Shown here in pieces: positions 15,868 to 24,778 of a DNA stretch of 29,624 nucleotides. Under the pieces are notes generated by a model. The model worked only from the letters and a program-made list of their open reading frames with translations, was not told the DNA's origin and searched no databases. The stretch is from positions 1 through 29,624 of the forward strand of contig JBCBST010000031.1 in NCBI GenBank assembly GCA_039819115.1, read 5' to 3'. The stretch comes from JBCBST01 sp039819115. GTDB lineage: Bacteria; Bacteroidota; Rhodothermia; Balneolales; Balneolaceae. Every line of letters begins with the position of its first letter. Positions within the stretch are counted from its first letter, which is position 1. A program made the position numbers and the translations under genes.

Positions 15868-16978
15868 ATCGTATGATATTGCCATTATTGGCGGAGGGAT
15901 TTTAGGCCTGGCACATGCCGTATGGGCAGCAGAGAGCGGGAAAACGGTGGTTGTGTTTGAGCGTCAACCCAAAGCATTTGGGGCTTCTATACGCAATTTC
16001 GGATTGGTATGGCCCATAGGGCAGCCTGCCGGTAATCTGTACGATCGCGCCATGAGAAGTCGCGAAAAGTGGCTGGATATAGCCCAAAAAGCAGGGTTTT
16101 GGGCCAACCCTGTAGGGTCATTACACTTGGCCTACCATGCCGATGAACTGGCTGTGCTTGAGGAATACACGACCCGTTTCGGGAGGGAGTGTGTGCTGTT
16201 AAAACCCGAAGAGGTGCTCGAAAAAGCCCCCTATGTACAAACAAACGGATTACTGGCCGGGTTATACAGCTCAACAGAAGTTACCGTTAATCCCACCAGG
16301 GCCATTCATTCCATTTCGGATTGGCTGAATACGAATGAACGAGTGGACCAACGCTTTCTGGAAGAAGTGCAACAGGTGGAAACCGGACAGGTGGTTACGT
16401 CAAAGGAAACCATACAGGCAGAGCATATCATCATTTGTGGCGGTGATGAGTTTCAAACGCTCTATCCGGACGTATTTGAAGACAGCCCGCTCATTAAGTC
16501 GAAACTGCAAATGATGCGAACGTTTGCTCTGGATGATCCGACTCCATTCGGGCCTACCGTTTGTGGGGGGTTGACTCTTCAGCACTATGCCTCATTCGGG
16601 CAATGCGAATCATTGCACATACTCAAGGAAAGGTATAAGAATGAGCTGTCTGAGTACCTGGACTGGGGGATTCATGTTATGGCAACCCAGAATGAATTTG
16701 GCCAGCTTGTGATTGGGGATTCTCATGAATATGGGATGGGGTTCGATCCCTTCAATCGGGACGAGGTAAACCAGTTAATACTCGACTACCTGGAAGGACT
16801 GATTTCAGTTCCCTATCAAATCGGAGAGACCTGGTATGGGGTATATGCAAAAAATACCCAAGGCACAGAGTTTGTGCATTCACCGGAGGATCGGGTTCAT
16901 ATTGTGACCGGAGTAGGGGGAGCTGGAATGACCTTCAGCTTTGGTCTGGCCGAAGAAGTACTTTCAACTATTCTATAA
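15857..16978 (+). CDS. FAD-dependent oxidoreductase, TIGR03364 / PbfD-like
   Basis: The 373-residue D-amino-acid-oxidase-fold flavoprotein starts with YDIAIIGGGILGLAHAVWAA (GxGxxG at 12-17) and has an acidic strand-2 end (VFERQ). The segment GASIRNFGLVWPIGQPAGNLYD is characteristic, as I recall it, of the TIGR03364 family, which is found beside phosphonate-degrading genes. The C-terminal FAD contact is VTGVGGAGMTFSFGLAEEV. Members with known activity (PbfD) oxidise 2-aminoethylphosphonate-type amines to phosphonoacetaldehyde with release of H2O2. No signal peptide is present, so it acts in the cytoplasm on imported substrate. It is the last of the coupled rightward genes. The substrate (aminoethylphosphonate, its N-methyl form or another amine) cannot be fixed from sequence. 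Confidence 0.75.
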   Translation: MKHESYDIAIIGGGILGLAHAVWAAESGKTVVVFERQPKAFGASIRNFGLVWPIGQPAGNLYDRAMRSREKWLDIAQKAGFWANPVGSLHLAYHADELAVLEEYTTRFGRECVLLKPEEVLEKAPYVQTNGLLAGLYSSTEVTVNPTRAIHSISDWLNTNERVDQRFLEEVQQVETGQVVTSKETIQAEHIIICGGDEFQTLYPDVFEDSPLIKSKLQMMRTFALDDPTPFGPTVCGGLTLQHYASFGQCESLHILKERYKNELSEYLDWGIHVMATQNEFGQLVIGDSHEYGMGFDPFNRDEVNQLILDYLEGLISVPYQIGETWYGVYAKNTQGTEFVHSPEDRVHIVTGVGGAGMTFSFGLAEEVLSTIL

Positions 16979-17032
16979 AAGTATATCTATTTCGGATTTA
17001 TGAGATCTTGAGTTATCTTGCCAATAAACGGC

Positions 17033-18133
17033 ATGATTTCGAGAGTTCAGCAATTCGTTCTTCAAAAGCGATTAAAATCCCCAAAAGTTATACAATTAGT
17101 TGGTGCTGAAGGGGTAGGGAAGCGAACCCTTATCCATGAAGTTGCGGAAACCCTCGACCGGGAATTGATTGAGGTAGAGGCATCTCCAAATAGCCAGATC
17201 CCGGATGCTATGCTTCAGGGTGCGACCGATGATGCAATCATTTTTATTCATCATGCCCATCATGATCCAAATCTGGACGTATGGGTTTCCGGGAAAAGTG
17301 AGCAGTATCCCGGGCATCGGTATGTGTTAAGTACCACCTGTGCTCCTGAGTTAAACGGATGTGAATGGAAAGCACTGGAAGGCCGGAAATGGATTTTTCC
17401 CTTATTCCCTGTTTCCTGGAAAGAGTGGGAACAGGAAGAAGGATATATCCGGGCTGATCAATCCTTAAATGATCGCCTGATATACGGAATGTATCCGGAG
17501 GTAGTGCATGCCTCAAATCCCGGGGAAAAATTGAACCAGCTTATAGATAATCGCATGCTGGCCGATAGCTCAAACATACTTTCTATCCGGAAAAAGGAGG
17601 TTTTAATGGACCTTCTTCGACTACTGGCGTTGAATTTGGGAAATGAAACCTTTTATGCTCCACTTGCAGACCAGCTTGGGATTGATGCTAAAACCGTGGC
17701 TTCCTATATCTCTGTTCTGGAACAAAGCTATCTCATTATCCGGTTGCCTTCCTTTTCGGAAAAGCTGAACAACGAAATGAAAGCCAGCCGTAAGTTCTAT
17801 TTCTTCGATACGGGCATCCGGAATGCCCTTATCCAGGATTTTCGCTCCCTTACCCTGAGAAACGACAAAGACATCCTTTGGGAGAATTTTCTAATCAGCG
17901 AACGGGTAAAGGTTAACTACTACCGGCGAAAACTCATCCCGATGATGTATTGGAAAACCAAGCAAAACCAGGAGATACGCTACCTGGAAAGGGCGGAAAA
18001 CCGGCTGCAGGCGTACGCATTCGCATGGTCTTCCAAACGTAACCCCCGTTTCTCAAAAACCTTTACCAATAATTATGAATCTGATCTGCAGGCCGTAGAC
18101 CGGGAGGCATTCAGAGATTTTTTAAGTGATTGA
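17033..18133 (+). CDS. ATP-binding protein of the AAA_14/DUF4143 group with altered Walker B
   Basis: The protein has about 366 residues from the ATG at 17033 (MISRVQQFVLQKRLKSPKV). A TTG at 17018 would add five residues and is not preferred. The Walker A is LVGAEGVGKRTLIHEV (about 22-37). The strand that should end in the Walker B acidic pair reads AIIFIHHAHHDP, with His where AAA_14 proteins have D-E. The C-terminal DUF4143 portion is recognisable in YFFDTGIRNALIQDF and LRNDKDILWENFLISER. Members are small standalone ATPases of unclear role, often exchanged between genomes. It lies 54 bases after the flavoprotein stop on the same strand, so read-through from the operon is possible. Confidence 0.75.
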   Translation: MISRVQQFVLQKRLKSPKVIQLVGAEGVGKRTLIHEVAETLDRELIEVEASPNSQIPDAMLQGATDDAIIFIHHAHHDPNLDVWVSGKSEQYPGHRYVLSTTCAPELNGCEWKALEGRKWIFPLFPVSWKEWEQEEGYIRADQSLNDRLIYGMYPEVVHASNPGEKLNQLIDNRMLADSSNILSIRKKEVLMDLLRLLALNLGNETFYAPLADQLGIDAKTVASYISVLEQSYLIIRLPSFSEKLNNEMKASRKFYFFDTGIRNALIQDFRSLTLRNDKDILWENFLISERVKVNYYRRKLIPMMYWKTKQNQEIRYLERAENRLQAYAFAWSSKRNPRFSKTFTNNYESDLQAVDREAFRDFLSD

Positions 18134-18467
18134 TAATTCGATAACAAAAAGCATTTTATCCCTGTTGTTTTGGTCCGCCCCCAATCTGCATCGGGGCAGT
18201 TTCTGGAACCATCCTAAAGCCTTGTGACTGGGATGAAAAGCTCTTGGAATGCTTTATATTTGTAATGTTACTTCCTCATCCTTCCGATGCTGGCATGTTA
18301 TTTTCAAGCCTAAGCCATCAACGAAATACGTGATCCGCGACCGTTTAAAATTTATCTAAAACTCATTGAATAGAAAGCTTGAAGTCTTAACGAAAACTCA
18401 CTGTTTGACGAGTTTCAGTTTAAAACTATCTCAAAGCTTTTCCTGTCTTCTGAAACGAGGAGTTTGA

Positions 18468-18506
18468 CCTGCCTGTCCGGTAGGCAGGGTTTTCTTGATT
18501 TTTTCG
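18468..18506 (+). terminator. Terminator-like hairpin in repeat copy 1
   Basis: Arms CCTGCCT (18468-18474) and AGGCAGG (18482-18488) form a perfect 7-base stem with a GTCCGGT loop, followed by a T-rich run (GTTTTCTTGATTTTTT). This is the form of an intrinsic terminator for the plus strand and would end transcription from the DUF4143 gene. It is about 330 bases downstream of that gene's stop. Confidence 0.5.
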
Positions 18507-18518
18507 ACCCGAAGCCTG

Positions 18519-18536
18519 CCCCGATACATATCGGGG
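18519..18536. repeat. 8-base perfect inverted repeat in repeat copy 1
   Basis: Arms CCCCGATA (18519-18526) and TATCGGGG (18529-18536) are separated by CA. The same element occurs at 27660-27677. Outside it, TCTTGAT and ATCAAGA also pair, so the whole core can fold into nested stems. Confidence 0.6.
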
Positions 18537-18630
18537 TATCAAGACAAAAGGGTCAATGAATTACATAAAATCTACTACGGAATAGCATAATCTTTCATCC
18601 CGGATCAGGGCGGATGAGCGCACTTACGGT

Positions 18631-18960
18631 CTATGCGTCCTTCCCCTGTTCAATCCACAACTGATGGACTTCACTCCAGTCTGGCGGTGTATCGGTAATC
18701 ATGCTCATGGTTTTACCGGTTGCTATTCGGCTAAATACCTTCATAGCTTCGGCATGAGCACCCGTTCTGAGATAAACAAGCATATCATCCTTACTTTTCC
18801 AAACGCTTAAGGTGTGATGGACATCGTTGATGGTGCGGGCTTCGGCGCGGATGTTTCCCGCTGCTGATTTTGCCTGGTTCATTGATCGGATCGCATGATA
18901 CGAGAACATGGGCAGGTAAAACATGGACTTTAACTTTAAACCGGTAATAGAAACAAACAT
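18631..18960 (-). CDS. DUF3291 / antibiotic-monooxygenase-like small protein
   Basis: The 109-residue protein starts MFVSITGLKLKSMFYLPMF and has the dimeric alpha+beta (ferredoxin-like) ABM pattern: a first strand, a helix containing AIRSMNQAKSAAG, then TINDVHHTLSVWKSKDDMLVYLRTGAHAEAM and a C-terminal segment WSEVHQLWIEQG. This matches the DUF3291-type proteins related to antibiotic-biosynthesis monooxygenases. Residue H49 (VHHTLSVW) and the W's are typical of the family. The function is unknown; some relatives bind heme or quinones. It is a single gene convergent with the DUF4143 ATPase and divergent from the macroglobulin gene, with no signal peptide. Confidence 0.72.
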   Translation of the reverse strand: MFVSITGLKLKSMFYLPMFSYHAIRSMNQAKSAAGNIRAEARTINDVHHTLSVWKSKDDMLVYLRTGAHAEAMKVFSRIATGKTMSMITDTPPDWSEVHQLWIEQGKDA

Positions 18961-19249
18961 ACGGGTGGGGTATTGGTGTTGGAGATACTGGCTGCGAGTT
19001 AAAGATAGACGTACCGGAATGGAAACAAGTGAATGGCCGATAAGTGGCAGAAATATCGGGATCAGTGGCTATAAAAAGGGAGATAGGCTGGATTACCGGT
19101 CTGATTATCATACCATAACCAATCTGTACATTCAATTGGGGTACATGTACTTTGCTCATCATAATTGATGGAGAACTTTTTAGGGGATGGTAGGTACATC
19201 GGAAAAAACCACTCTTAAAAGCCCAATAACATTATTAAATGTCAAGCCT
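18961..19249 (+). promoter_or_regulatory. Divergent intergenic region before the macroglobulin gene
   Basis: This region must carry the promoter of the alpha-2-macroglobulin/PBP1C pair on the plus strand and that of the DUF3291 gene on the minus strand. An 81-codon plus-strand frame across 18923-19168 shows no domain and is taken as chance. No -33/-7 pair with correct spacing was found. Confidence 0.35.
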
Positions 19250-22200
19250 ATGCGATCGCTGTTACTGCTCTGTGTACTTATGTTCTGGAGTTCATGCTCC
19301 CGCCAGAAAACGGTTCCCTTAACCAAGACTGAAGACATCCCCGTGGTGATCAGTGGGTATACATCCGGTGAAGTACCGTCGTCGGCTGAGATTGCTATTT
19401 CTTTCGTGCAATCGTTGGAGGAAGAAAGCCGGAAGACCCGGAACGTGCTCTCGTTTAGGCCTTCCATCGCCGGTGAAGCCACCTGGGTAAACAGCCGGAC
19501 ACTGGTGTTCAAACCCGATCAAAAACTACCGAATGGTACGGACTATACCGCATCGCTTGACCTGGATGCACTCGGACTTGCTGAAGAGAATAATCCCCGG
19601 TTTGTCTTTGGTTTTTCAGTGATTACTCAGCAAATAGAAGTAGAAGTATCCGAATTAGAGACAGAACCAGGACAGACCGAGCGGCAGGTTATACGTGGCA
19701 GGGTGTTTACAGCTGACGAAATCGGAACCAATCAGCTTACACGTGTACTTCAGGCTGAACAAGACGGGGAACGTCTTACGATTGACTGGACATCCAACCC
19801 GGCAACGAAACGACATGCGTTTCAGATTACCGGTATCGTTCGGAAAGAAGAAGCTTCAACCGTTAATGTGCAGTGGGATGGAGCATCCATTAATGCCAAA
19901 GAGACGGGAAGCAGGGCATTTAATGTGCTGCCCAAAGGGGCTTTTGAGCTTATTGCCACCAAGGTGTACCGGAACGAAAACCCAAGGGTGGAACTCACGT
20001 TTTCCGATCCCATTAACACCGAACAGAACTGGCAGGGATTAATTCGTCTGACGAATTCAGGTTCTATGAGCGTGATTGTAAATGAAAATAAGATGATTCT
20101 CAGTCCCCGAAGAACCATGGAGGGCGAATCTCAGCTTATTGTGGATGCAGGCATTGAAAACCGGGCCGGTAAAAAGCTGGGGGTGGAAATCACACGATCC
20201 ATTCAGTTCTTCCAGCCTAAACCACAGGTGGCTATGTTAGGAAGGGGAACCATCATTCCCCGCTCCGGCAACGTGCTGTTTCCATTTAGAGCGGTAAGTG
20301 TGGGGGCGGTGGATGTGAGCATTACCCGAATTTTTGAAACGAATGTGGGCCAGTTCCTGCAGGAAAGTCGCCTCGATCAACCCAATAGCTGGCGTATGCA
20401 GTATGTGGGCCGTAGAGTATTTGGAGAAGTTATTCCCCTGGCCACACTTGGAACGGTAGATGTGGGAACATGGAACAACTATGCCTTGGATCTTTCTGAG
20501 CTGATTGATCCTGAACCAGGTGCCATTTACCAGGTGGATATCGATATCCGACCTCAGCATGCTGTGTATGACTGCGGTCTGGAGAACGAAATCTCAAATA
20601 CTGACCTTTCGTCCCGCACCTGGACATTCCCTGAACCGGAAGAAAAAGTCTATTGGAACCGGAGCGACCGCTACTACTATCCGGAAGGGTATAGCTGGCG
20701 CGATCGGGATAATCCGTGCACCATTTCCTACTATTACAATCGGCGTGCTGAAAGCAGGAATGTACTGGCTTCCGACCTGGGGCTCATCGCCAAGCAGGAT
20801 GCCAATGGGAACCTGGCCGTCTTTACGACCGATATTCGCACTGCACAGCCATTGAGAGGGGTGGAGATAACCGCCTTTGATCTGCAGCAACAATCCATTT
20901 CGTCAGGTATCTCAGATGAGAACGGTTTTGTTCAGCTTCCAACTGAACGGACTCCTTTTTATCTGATGGCAGAAATGGGCGATCAGAAAGGATACCTGAA
21001 AGTTGACGATGCCTCTTCTCTATCGGTAAGTGATTTTGATGTGGGCGGAACCCGCGTTCAACAAGGGGTGAAAGGGTTCCTGTACGGGGAACGTGGCGTA
21101 TGGCGTCCGGGTGATTCCCTGTTTGTTACGATGATGATAGAGGATGAAACAGAATCCTTACCCGAAAATCATCCGGTACATGTTACGCTTCGTAACCCAT
21201 CCGGTCAGGTTGTGGATCGCCAGGTGTTTACTCAGTCTCTTAATGGCTTTTACGTGTATTTTTTTCAAACCGAAAAACGCGCTCCTACCGGAAACTGGCG
21301 ATTGACGGCCCAAATAGGAGGGATCAGCTTTTCAAAACAACTGAAAATTGAATCGGTTAAACCAAACCGGCTTAAAGTAGAATTGGAAGTGGAAAACGGT
21401 CGGGTTATCGGTACCGATCGTGAACTGGAGGCTACGGTACGATCGGAGTGGCTGCATGGGGCAACAGCTGCTAACCTTAAGGCCGATGTGGAGCTGGCGA
21501 TGACCGCCTCAGAACCTGACTTTCCTGCATTCACAGGATTTTCATTCTATGATCCATCGGTTCGATTCAGTTCACAACCCCAACAGGTATTCGAAGGAAA
21601 GCTGAATGTACGGGGTACGGTTTCCTTTACCAAACAGCTGACCGCCATTGAACGTGGGCCGGGCCGCATCGGGTTGAATTTCCGATCCCGGGTGTATGAA
21701 CCATCCGGGAACTTCAGTATCGGGCGGTCAACGGCGTTTTATTATCCGTTCAATACATTGGTGGGGATACGATCACCCCAATCCAAAACCAGGAGCTGGC
21801 AGGACTGGCTGAATCGTGAACAACCTCATGTATTTGAATTTGCAGCTACCGATGTTGATGGCAAACCCAAGCCCTTTGTGGAGCTGGAATATGAAGTACA
21901 TGAGATATCCTGGCGATGGTGGTGGGAACGTGGAAGAGAAGAGTTAAGCACCTATTTCGAGCGCCGCCAGACGAATCGGGTACTCACCGGTAAAGCAACG
22001 ACCCAACGTAATGGTAAGGTTGAAGTGCCTATCGAGCTCCCGGAGAGCGCAAAAGGAGGTCGATACCTGGTTCGTGTAAACGATCCGGAAGGCGGGCATT
22101 CAGCAGGTAGTACGGTATACTTCCGGTGGTACGGAGGCCGGAATACGGCAGCCAGTCCGGCGCGACTTACCTTAGAAACCAATAAAGAGCAATTTGATGT

Positions 22201-24778
22201 GGGCGAACAGGTCGAGTTAACCATACCCAGTGCCCGTGGGAGTCGCATCCTGGTATCGCTCGAAAACGGTTCTTCAGTCATTCGTTCGGAATGGGTAGAT
22301 GGTGAAGCCGGGCAAACCACTTTCCGGTTCTTTGCTGAACCCGAAATGAGTCCCACCATTTACGCCCACGTCATGCACATTCAGCCGCACGGTCAAACTC
22401 AAAACGATTTACCCATCCGGATGTATGGCGTGATTCCTATCACCATTAACGATCCTGAGACCCGTCTTGTCCCTCAGCTGTTTATGGATGCCGAGTTGAA
22501 GCCCGAAACACAAACGGTGGTGGAAGTAAGTGAAGAAAACGGTAAACCCATGACCTATACCCTTGCTATGGTGGATGAGGGTCTGCTGGATTTGACGGCC
22601 TTCAAAACACCGGAACCTCATTCCCATTTTTATGCACGGGAGGCATTGGGTGTTAAAACATGGGATCTGTATGATGTTGTATCCGATCATTTTGCAGGAA
22701 ACCTGGCCCGTATCTTTTCCATTGGGGGAGATGCGGAAGGAGCAGCGGCCAACCCATTGGATGAAGCAAATCGGTTTAAACCCATGGTGCGTTTTCTGGG
22801 TCCTTTTGAACTGGAACCCGGTGAGGTGAATCGCCATACCTTATCCATGCCTAACTATGTGGGTTCTGTGCGAACCATGGTTATTGCCGGTCAGGATGGA
22901 GCTTACGGTCAGGTTGAACAAACCACACCGGTTCGTAAGCCGGTAATGGTGCTGGCTACCTTGCCACGGGTGCTGGGACCGGCCGAAACCGTGCAGCTAC
23001 CGGTCAGTGTGTTTGCGATGAAAGAGAACGTAAAGAATGTGCAGATCCGGGTTCAGGCTAACGAACTGTTTGAACCTCTGGAGAACGCCACGGCTACGGC
23101 GCGATTCAGTCAACCTGGTGATAAAGTCATCCCTTTTACCCTGAAAACACGTTCCCGTACAGGAGTAGGAAAGGTTCGGGTTGAAGTGAGCGGGGGTGGA
23201 GAAACAGCCTATCACGAGATTGAGATCGCTGTGCGCAACCCCAACACTCCTTTCTCGACCGTGCGATCGGACGTTCTCTCAGAAGGAGAAACGGCTGAAT
23301 TTATGATTGACCCGCAGGGGATGTTGGGAACGAACAACGTTACGTTGGAGCTGTCCCGCATGCCGCCCCTGGATCTTAAGCAGCGACTGAATTACCTCCT
23401 CCGGTACCCCCATGGATGTATTGAGCAGACTACTTCTTCTGCGTTCCCCCAGTTATTTCTTGGCGAAGTGGTTGATCTGAACAGCACTCAGCAAACCGAG
23501 GCCCAACGTAATATCGAGCAGGCCATTACCCGCCTGAACAGCTTTCTTCATTTTACCGGTGGGCTAAGCTACTGGCCGGGGTCCGATAACCCCGATGCCT
23601 GGGGTACGAATTATGCCTATCATTTTCTACTGGAAGCCATGAATCAGGGATACTATGTGCCCCGCGATTTGTTATCGAAGATCAACGATTACCAACGTAA
23701 GGCTGCGCAAAGTTGGAAGAAGAACGAACGTTACCGACGCTCGGAATTGACGCAGGCCTATCGCTTGTACACCCTTTCTCTGGCAGGTACGCCCGATTTG
23801 GGTGCCATGAACCGACTGCGTGAGCAGGTACATCTGAACCCGGTAACCAAATGGCGATTAGCAGCAGCCTATATGCTGGCTGGTCAAAAAGAGGCAACCG
23901 AGGATTTGGTGATGGGAGTAGATACTTCGGTACCCGAATACCGTGAGCTATCCGGTACGTTTGGTTCATCGGTACGCGACCGGGCTTTAATCCTGGAAAC
24001 GCTTAGCCTGCTGGGTAGAGAGGAAGATGCTATGCTGGTGGTTCGTGATCTGTCTCTGGAGATGAGTTCCCGGAATTGGTATAGCACCCAAACCACGGCC
24101 TACACACTCATCGCCATCAGTAAATTCGCGAGTCAGTTACCGGAAGGGGACAGGCTGAATGCAACCTTCGCTATAAACGCTACCGATAGTGGGGTGATTG
24201 AATCGAAAGCGTTTATTGCTCAGACCCCACTGGTCATTGACGAAATGAACACAAACCAGGTGTCTATACGCAATACCGGAGAGGGCTCGCTGTTCGTCCG
24301 ATTGATTGAAGAGGGGTTACCCCTGATCGGAGATACCCTTTCTACTTCGAACAGCCTTACTCAGACCGTTCGTTTTTTGGATTTAAACGGGCGGGAACTG
24401 AACCCAAACCGACTGCCACAGGGAACTGATTTTATTGCTGAAGTGACGCTTACGAATCCCGGATTACGCGGATTGTATGAAGAAATGGCACTCACTCAGA
24501 TTTTTCCCTCAGGATGGGAGATTCGCAACGTTCGTATGGAAAATGAGGCGTTTAATCAGGATACCTCTCCCTTTGATTACCAGGATATCAGGGATGATCG
24601 GGTGTACACCTATTTCAGTCTGAATCCAAGTAAGAGCAAGGTGTTTCGTCTCCAGCTAAGTGCAACCTATGCCGGTGAATATTACCTGCCTGCCGTTTCG
24701 ACCAGTGCGATGTATGATGAATCCATCAGTGCCCGAACGGCCGGAAACTGGGTAACGGTACAGTCCTATCGTCGTTGA
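19250..24778 (+). CDS. Bacterial alpha-2-macroglobulin-like lipoprotein with intact thioester motif
   Basis: The protein has about 1842 residues. The chosen ATG at 19250 places a lipoprotein signal at the start (MRSLLLLCVLMFWSSC, Cys16); the ATG at 19187 adds 21 residues that would bury it. The long beta-rich chain fits the macroglobulin domains, with a carboxypeptidase-regulatory-like part (ITAFDLQQQSISSGISDENG) and the segment RGVWRPGDSLFVTMMI typical of the MG domains of bacterial members. The thioester motif is YPHGCIEQTTSS, with Cys1390 and Gln1393, followed by the helical complement-like domain (GGLSYWPGSDNPDAWGTNYA). The family traps and inhibits invading proteases in the envelope. It ends on TGATG, overlapping the PBP1C start by one base, the classical protease-inhibitor/wall-repair pairing seen in E. 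coli YfhM-PbpC. Confidence 0.9.
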   Translation: MRSLLLLCVLMFWSSCSRQKTVPLTKTEDIPVVISGYTSGEVPSSAEIAISFVQSLEEESRKTRNVLSFRPSIAGEATWVNSRTLVFKPDQKLPNGTDYTASLDLDALGLAEENNPRFVFGFSVITQQIEVEVSELETEPGQTERQVIRGRVFTADEIGTNQLTRVLQAEQDGERLTIDWTSNPATKRHAFQITGIVRKEEASTVNVQWDGASINAKETGSRAFNVLPKGAFELIATKVYRNENPRVELTFSDPINTEQNWQGLIRLTNSGSMSVIVNENKMILSPRRTMEGESQLIVDAGIENRAGKKLGVEITRSIQFFQPKPQVAMLGRGTIIPRSGNVLFPFRAVSVGAVDVSITRIFETNVGQFLQESRLDQPNSWRMQYVGRRVFGEVIPLATLGTVDVGTWNNYALDLSELIDPEPGAIYQVDIDIRPQHAVYDCGLENEISNTDLSSRTWTFPEPEEKVYWNRSDRYYYPEGYSWRDRDNPCTISYYYNRRAESRNVLASDLGLIAKQDANGNLAVFTTDIRTAQPLRGVEITAFDLQQQSISSGISDENGFVQLPTERTPFYLMAEMGDQKGYLKVDDASSLSVSDFDVGGTRVQQGVKGFLYGERGVWRPGDSLFVTMMIEDETESLPENHPVHVTLRNPSGQVVDRQVFTQSLNGFYVYFFQTEKRAPTGNWRLTAQIGGISFSKQLKIESVKPNRLKVELEVENGRVIGTDRELEATVRSEWLHGATAANLKADVELAMTASEPDFPAFTGFSFYDPSVRFSSQPQQVFEGKLNVRGTVSFTKQLTAIERGPGRIGLNFRSRVYEPSGNFSIGRSTAFYYPFNTLVGIRSPQSKTRSWQDWLNREQPHVFEFAATDVDGKPKPFVELEYEVHEISWRWWWERGREELSTYFERRQTNRVLTGKATTQRNGKVEVPIELPESAKGGRYLVRVNDPEGGHSAGSTVYFRWYGGRNTAASPARLTLETNKEQFDVGEQVELTIPSARGSRILVSLENGSSVIRSEWVDGEAGQTTFRFFAEPEMSPTIYAHVMHIQPHGQTQNDLPIRMYGVIPITINDPETRLVPQLFMDAELKPETQTVVEVSEENGKPMTYTLAMVDEGLLDLTAFKTPEPHSHFYAREALGVKTWDLYDVVSDHFAGNLARIFSIGGDAEGAAANPLDEANRFKPMVRFLGPFELEPGEVNRHTLSMPNYVGSVRTMVIAGQDGAYGQVEQTTPVRKPVMVLATLPRVLGPAETVQLPVSVFAMKENVKNVQIRVQANELFEPLENATATARFSQPGDKVIPFTLKTRSRTGVGKVRVEVSGGGETAYHEIEIAVRNPNTPFSTVRSDVLSEGETAEFMIDPQGMLGTNNVTLELSRMPPLDLKQRLNYLLRYPHGCIEQTTSSAFPQLFLGEVVDLNSTQQTEAQRNIEQAITRLNSFLHFTGGLSYWPGSDNPDAWGTNYAYHFLLEAMNQGYYVPRDLLSKINDYQRKAAQSWKKNERYRRSELTQAYRLYTLSLAGTPDLGAMNRLREQVHLNPVTKWRLAAAYMLAGQKEATEDLVMGVDTSVPEYRELSGTFGSSVRDRALILETLSLLGREEDAMLVVRDLSLEMSSRNWYSTQTTAYTLIAISKFASQLPEGDRLNATFAINATDSGVIESKAFIAQTPLVIDEMNTNQVSIRNTGEGSLFVRLIEEGLPLIGDTLSTSNSLTQTVRFLDLNGRELNPNRLPQGTDFIAEVTLTNPGLRGLYEEMALTQIFPSGWEIRNVRMENEAFNQDTSPFDYQDIRDDRVYTYFSLNPSKSKVFRLQLSATYAGEYYLPAVSTSAMYDESISARTAGNWVTVQSYRR

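Larger units (their letters stand above)
18134..18560 (+). repeat. Structured intergenic repeat, copy 1
   Basis: This segment lies between convergent genes. The core 18450-18560 matches 27591-27701 over 111 bases with one visible mismatch. The flank from about 18362 is also similar to 27502 onward. Weaker matches reach back to about 18144 (ACAAAAAGC and TTTTGGTCCGCC against ACAAAAAGT and TTTTGGGCCGCC in copy 2). It contains hairpins at 18468-18488 and 18519-18536. It encodes no plausible protein. Confidence 0.85.

Noticed and set aside
18134..18560. CRISPR array or tRNA in the intergenic repeat
   Set aside because: There are no regularly spaced short repeats and no cloverleaf; the structure is of simple hairpins.
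18923..19168. Plus-strand frame of 81 codons before the macroglobulin gene
   Set aside because: It overlaps the start of the DUF3291 gene antisense and has no motif; treated as promoter region.
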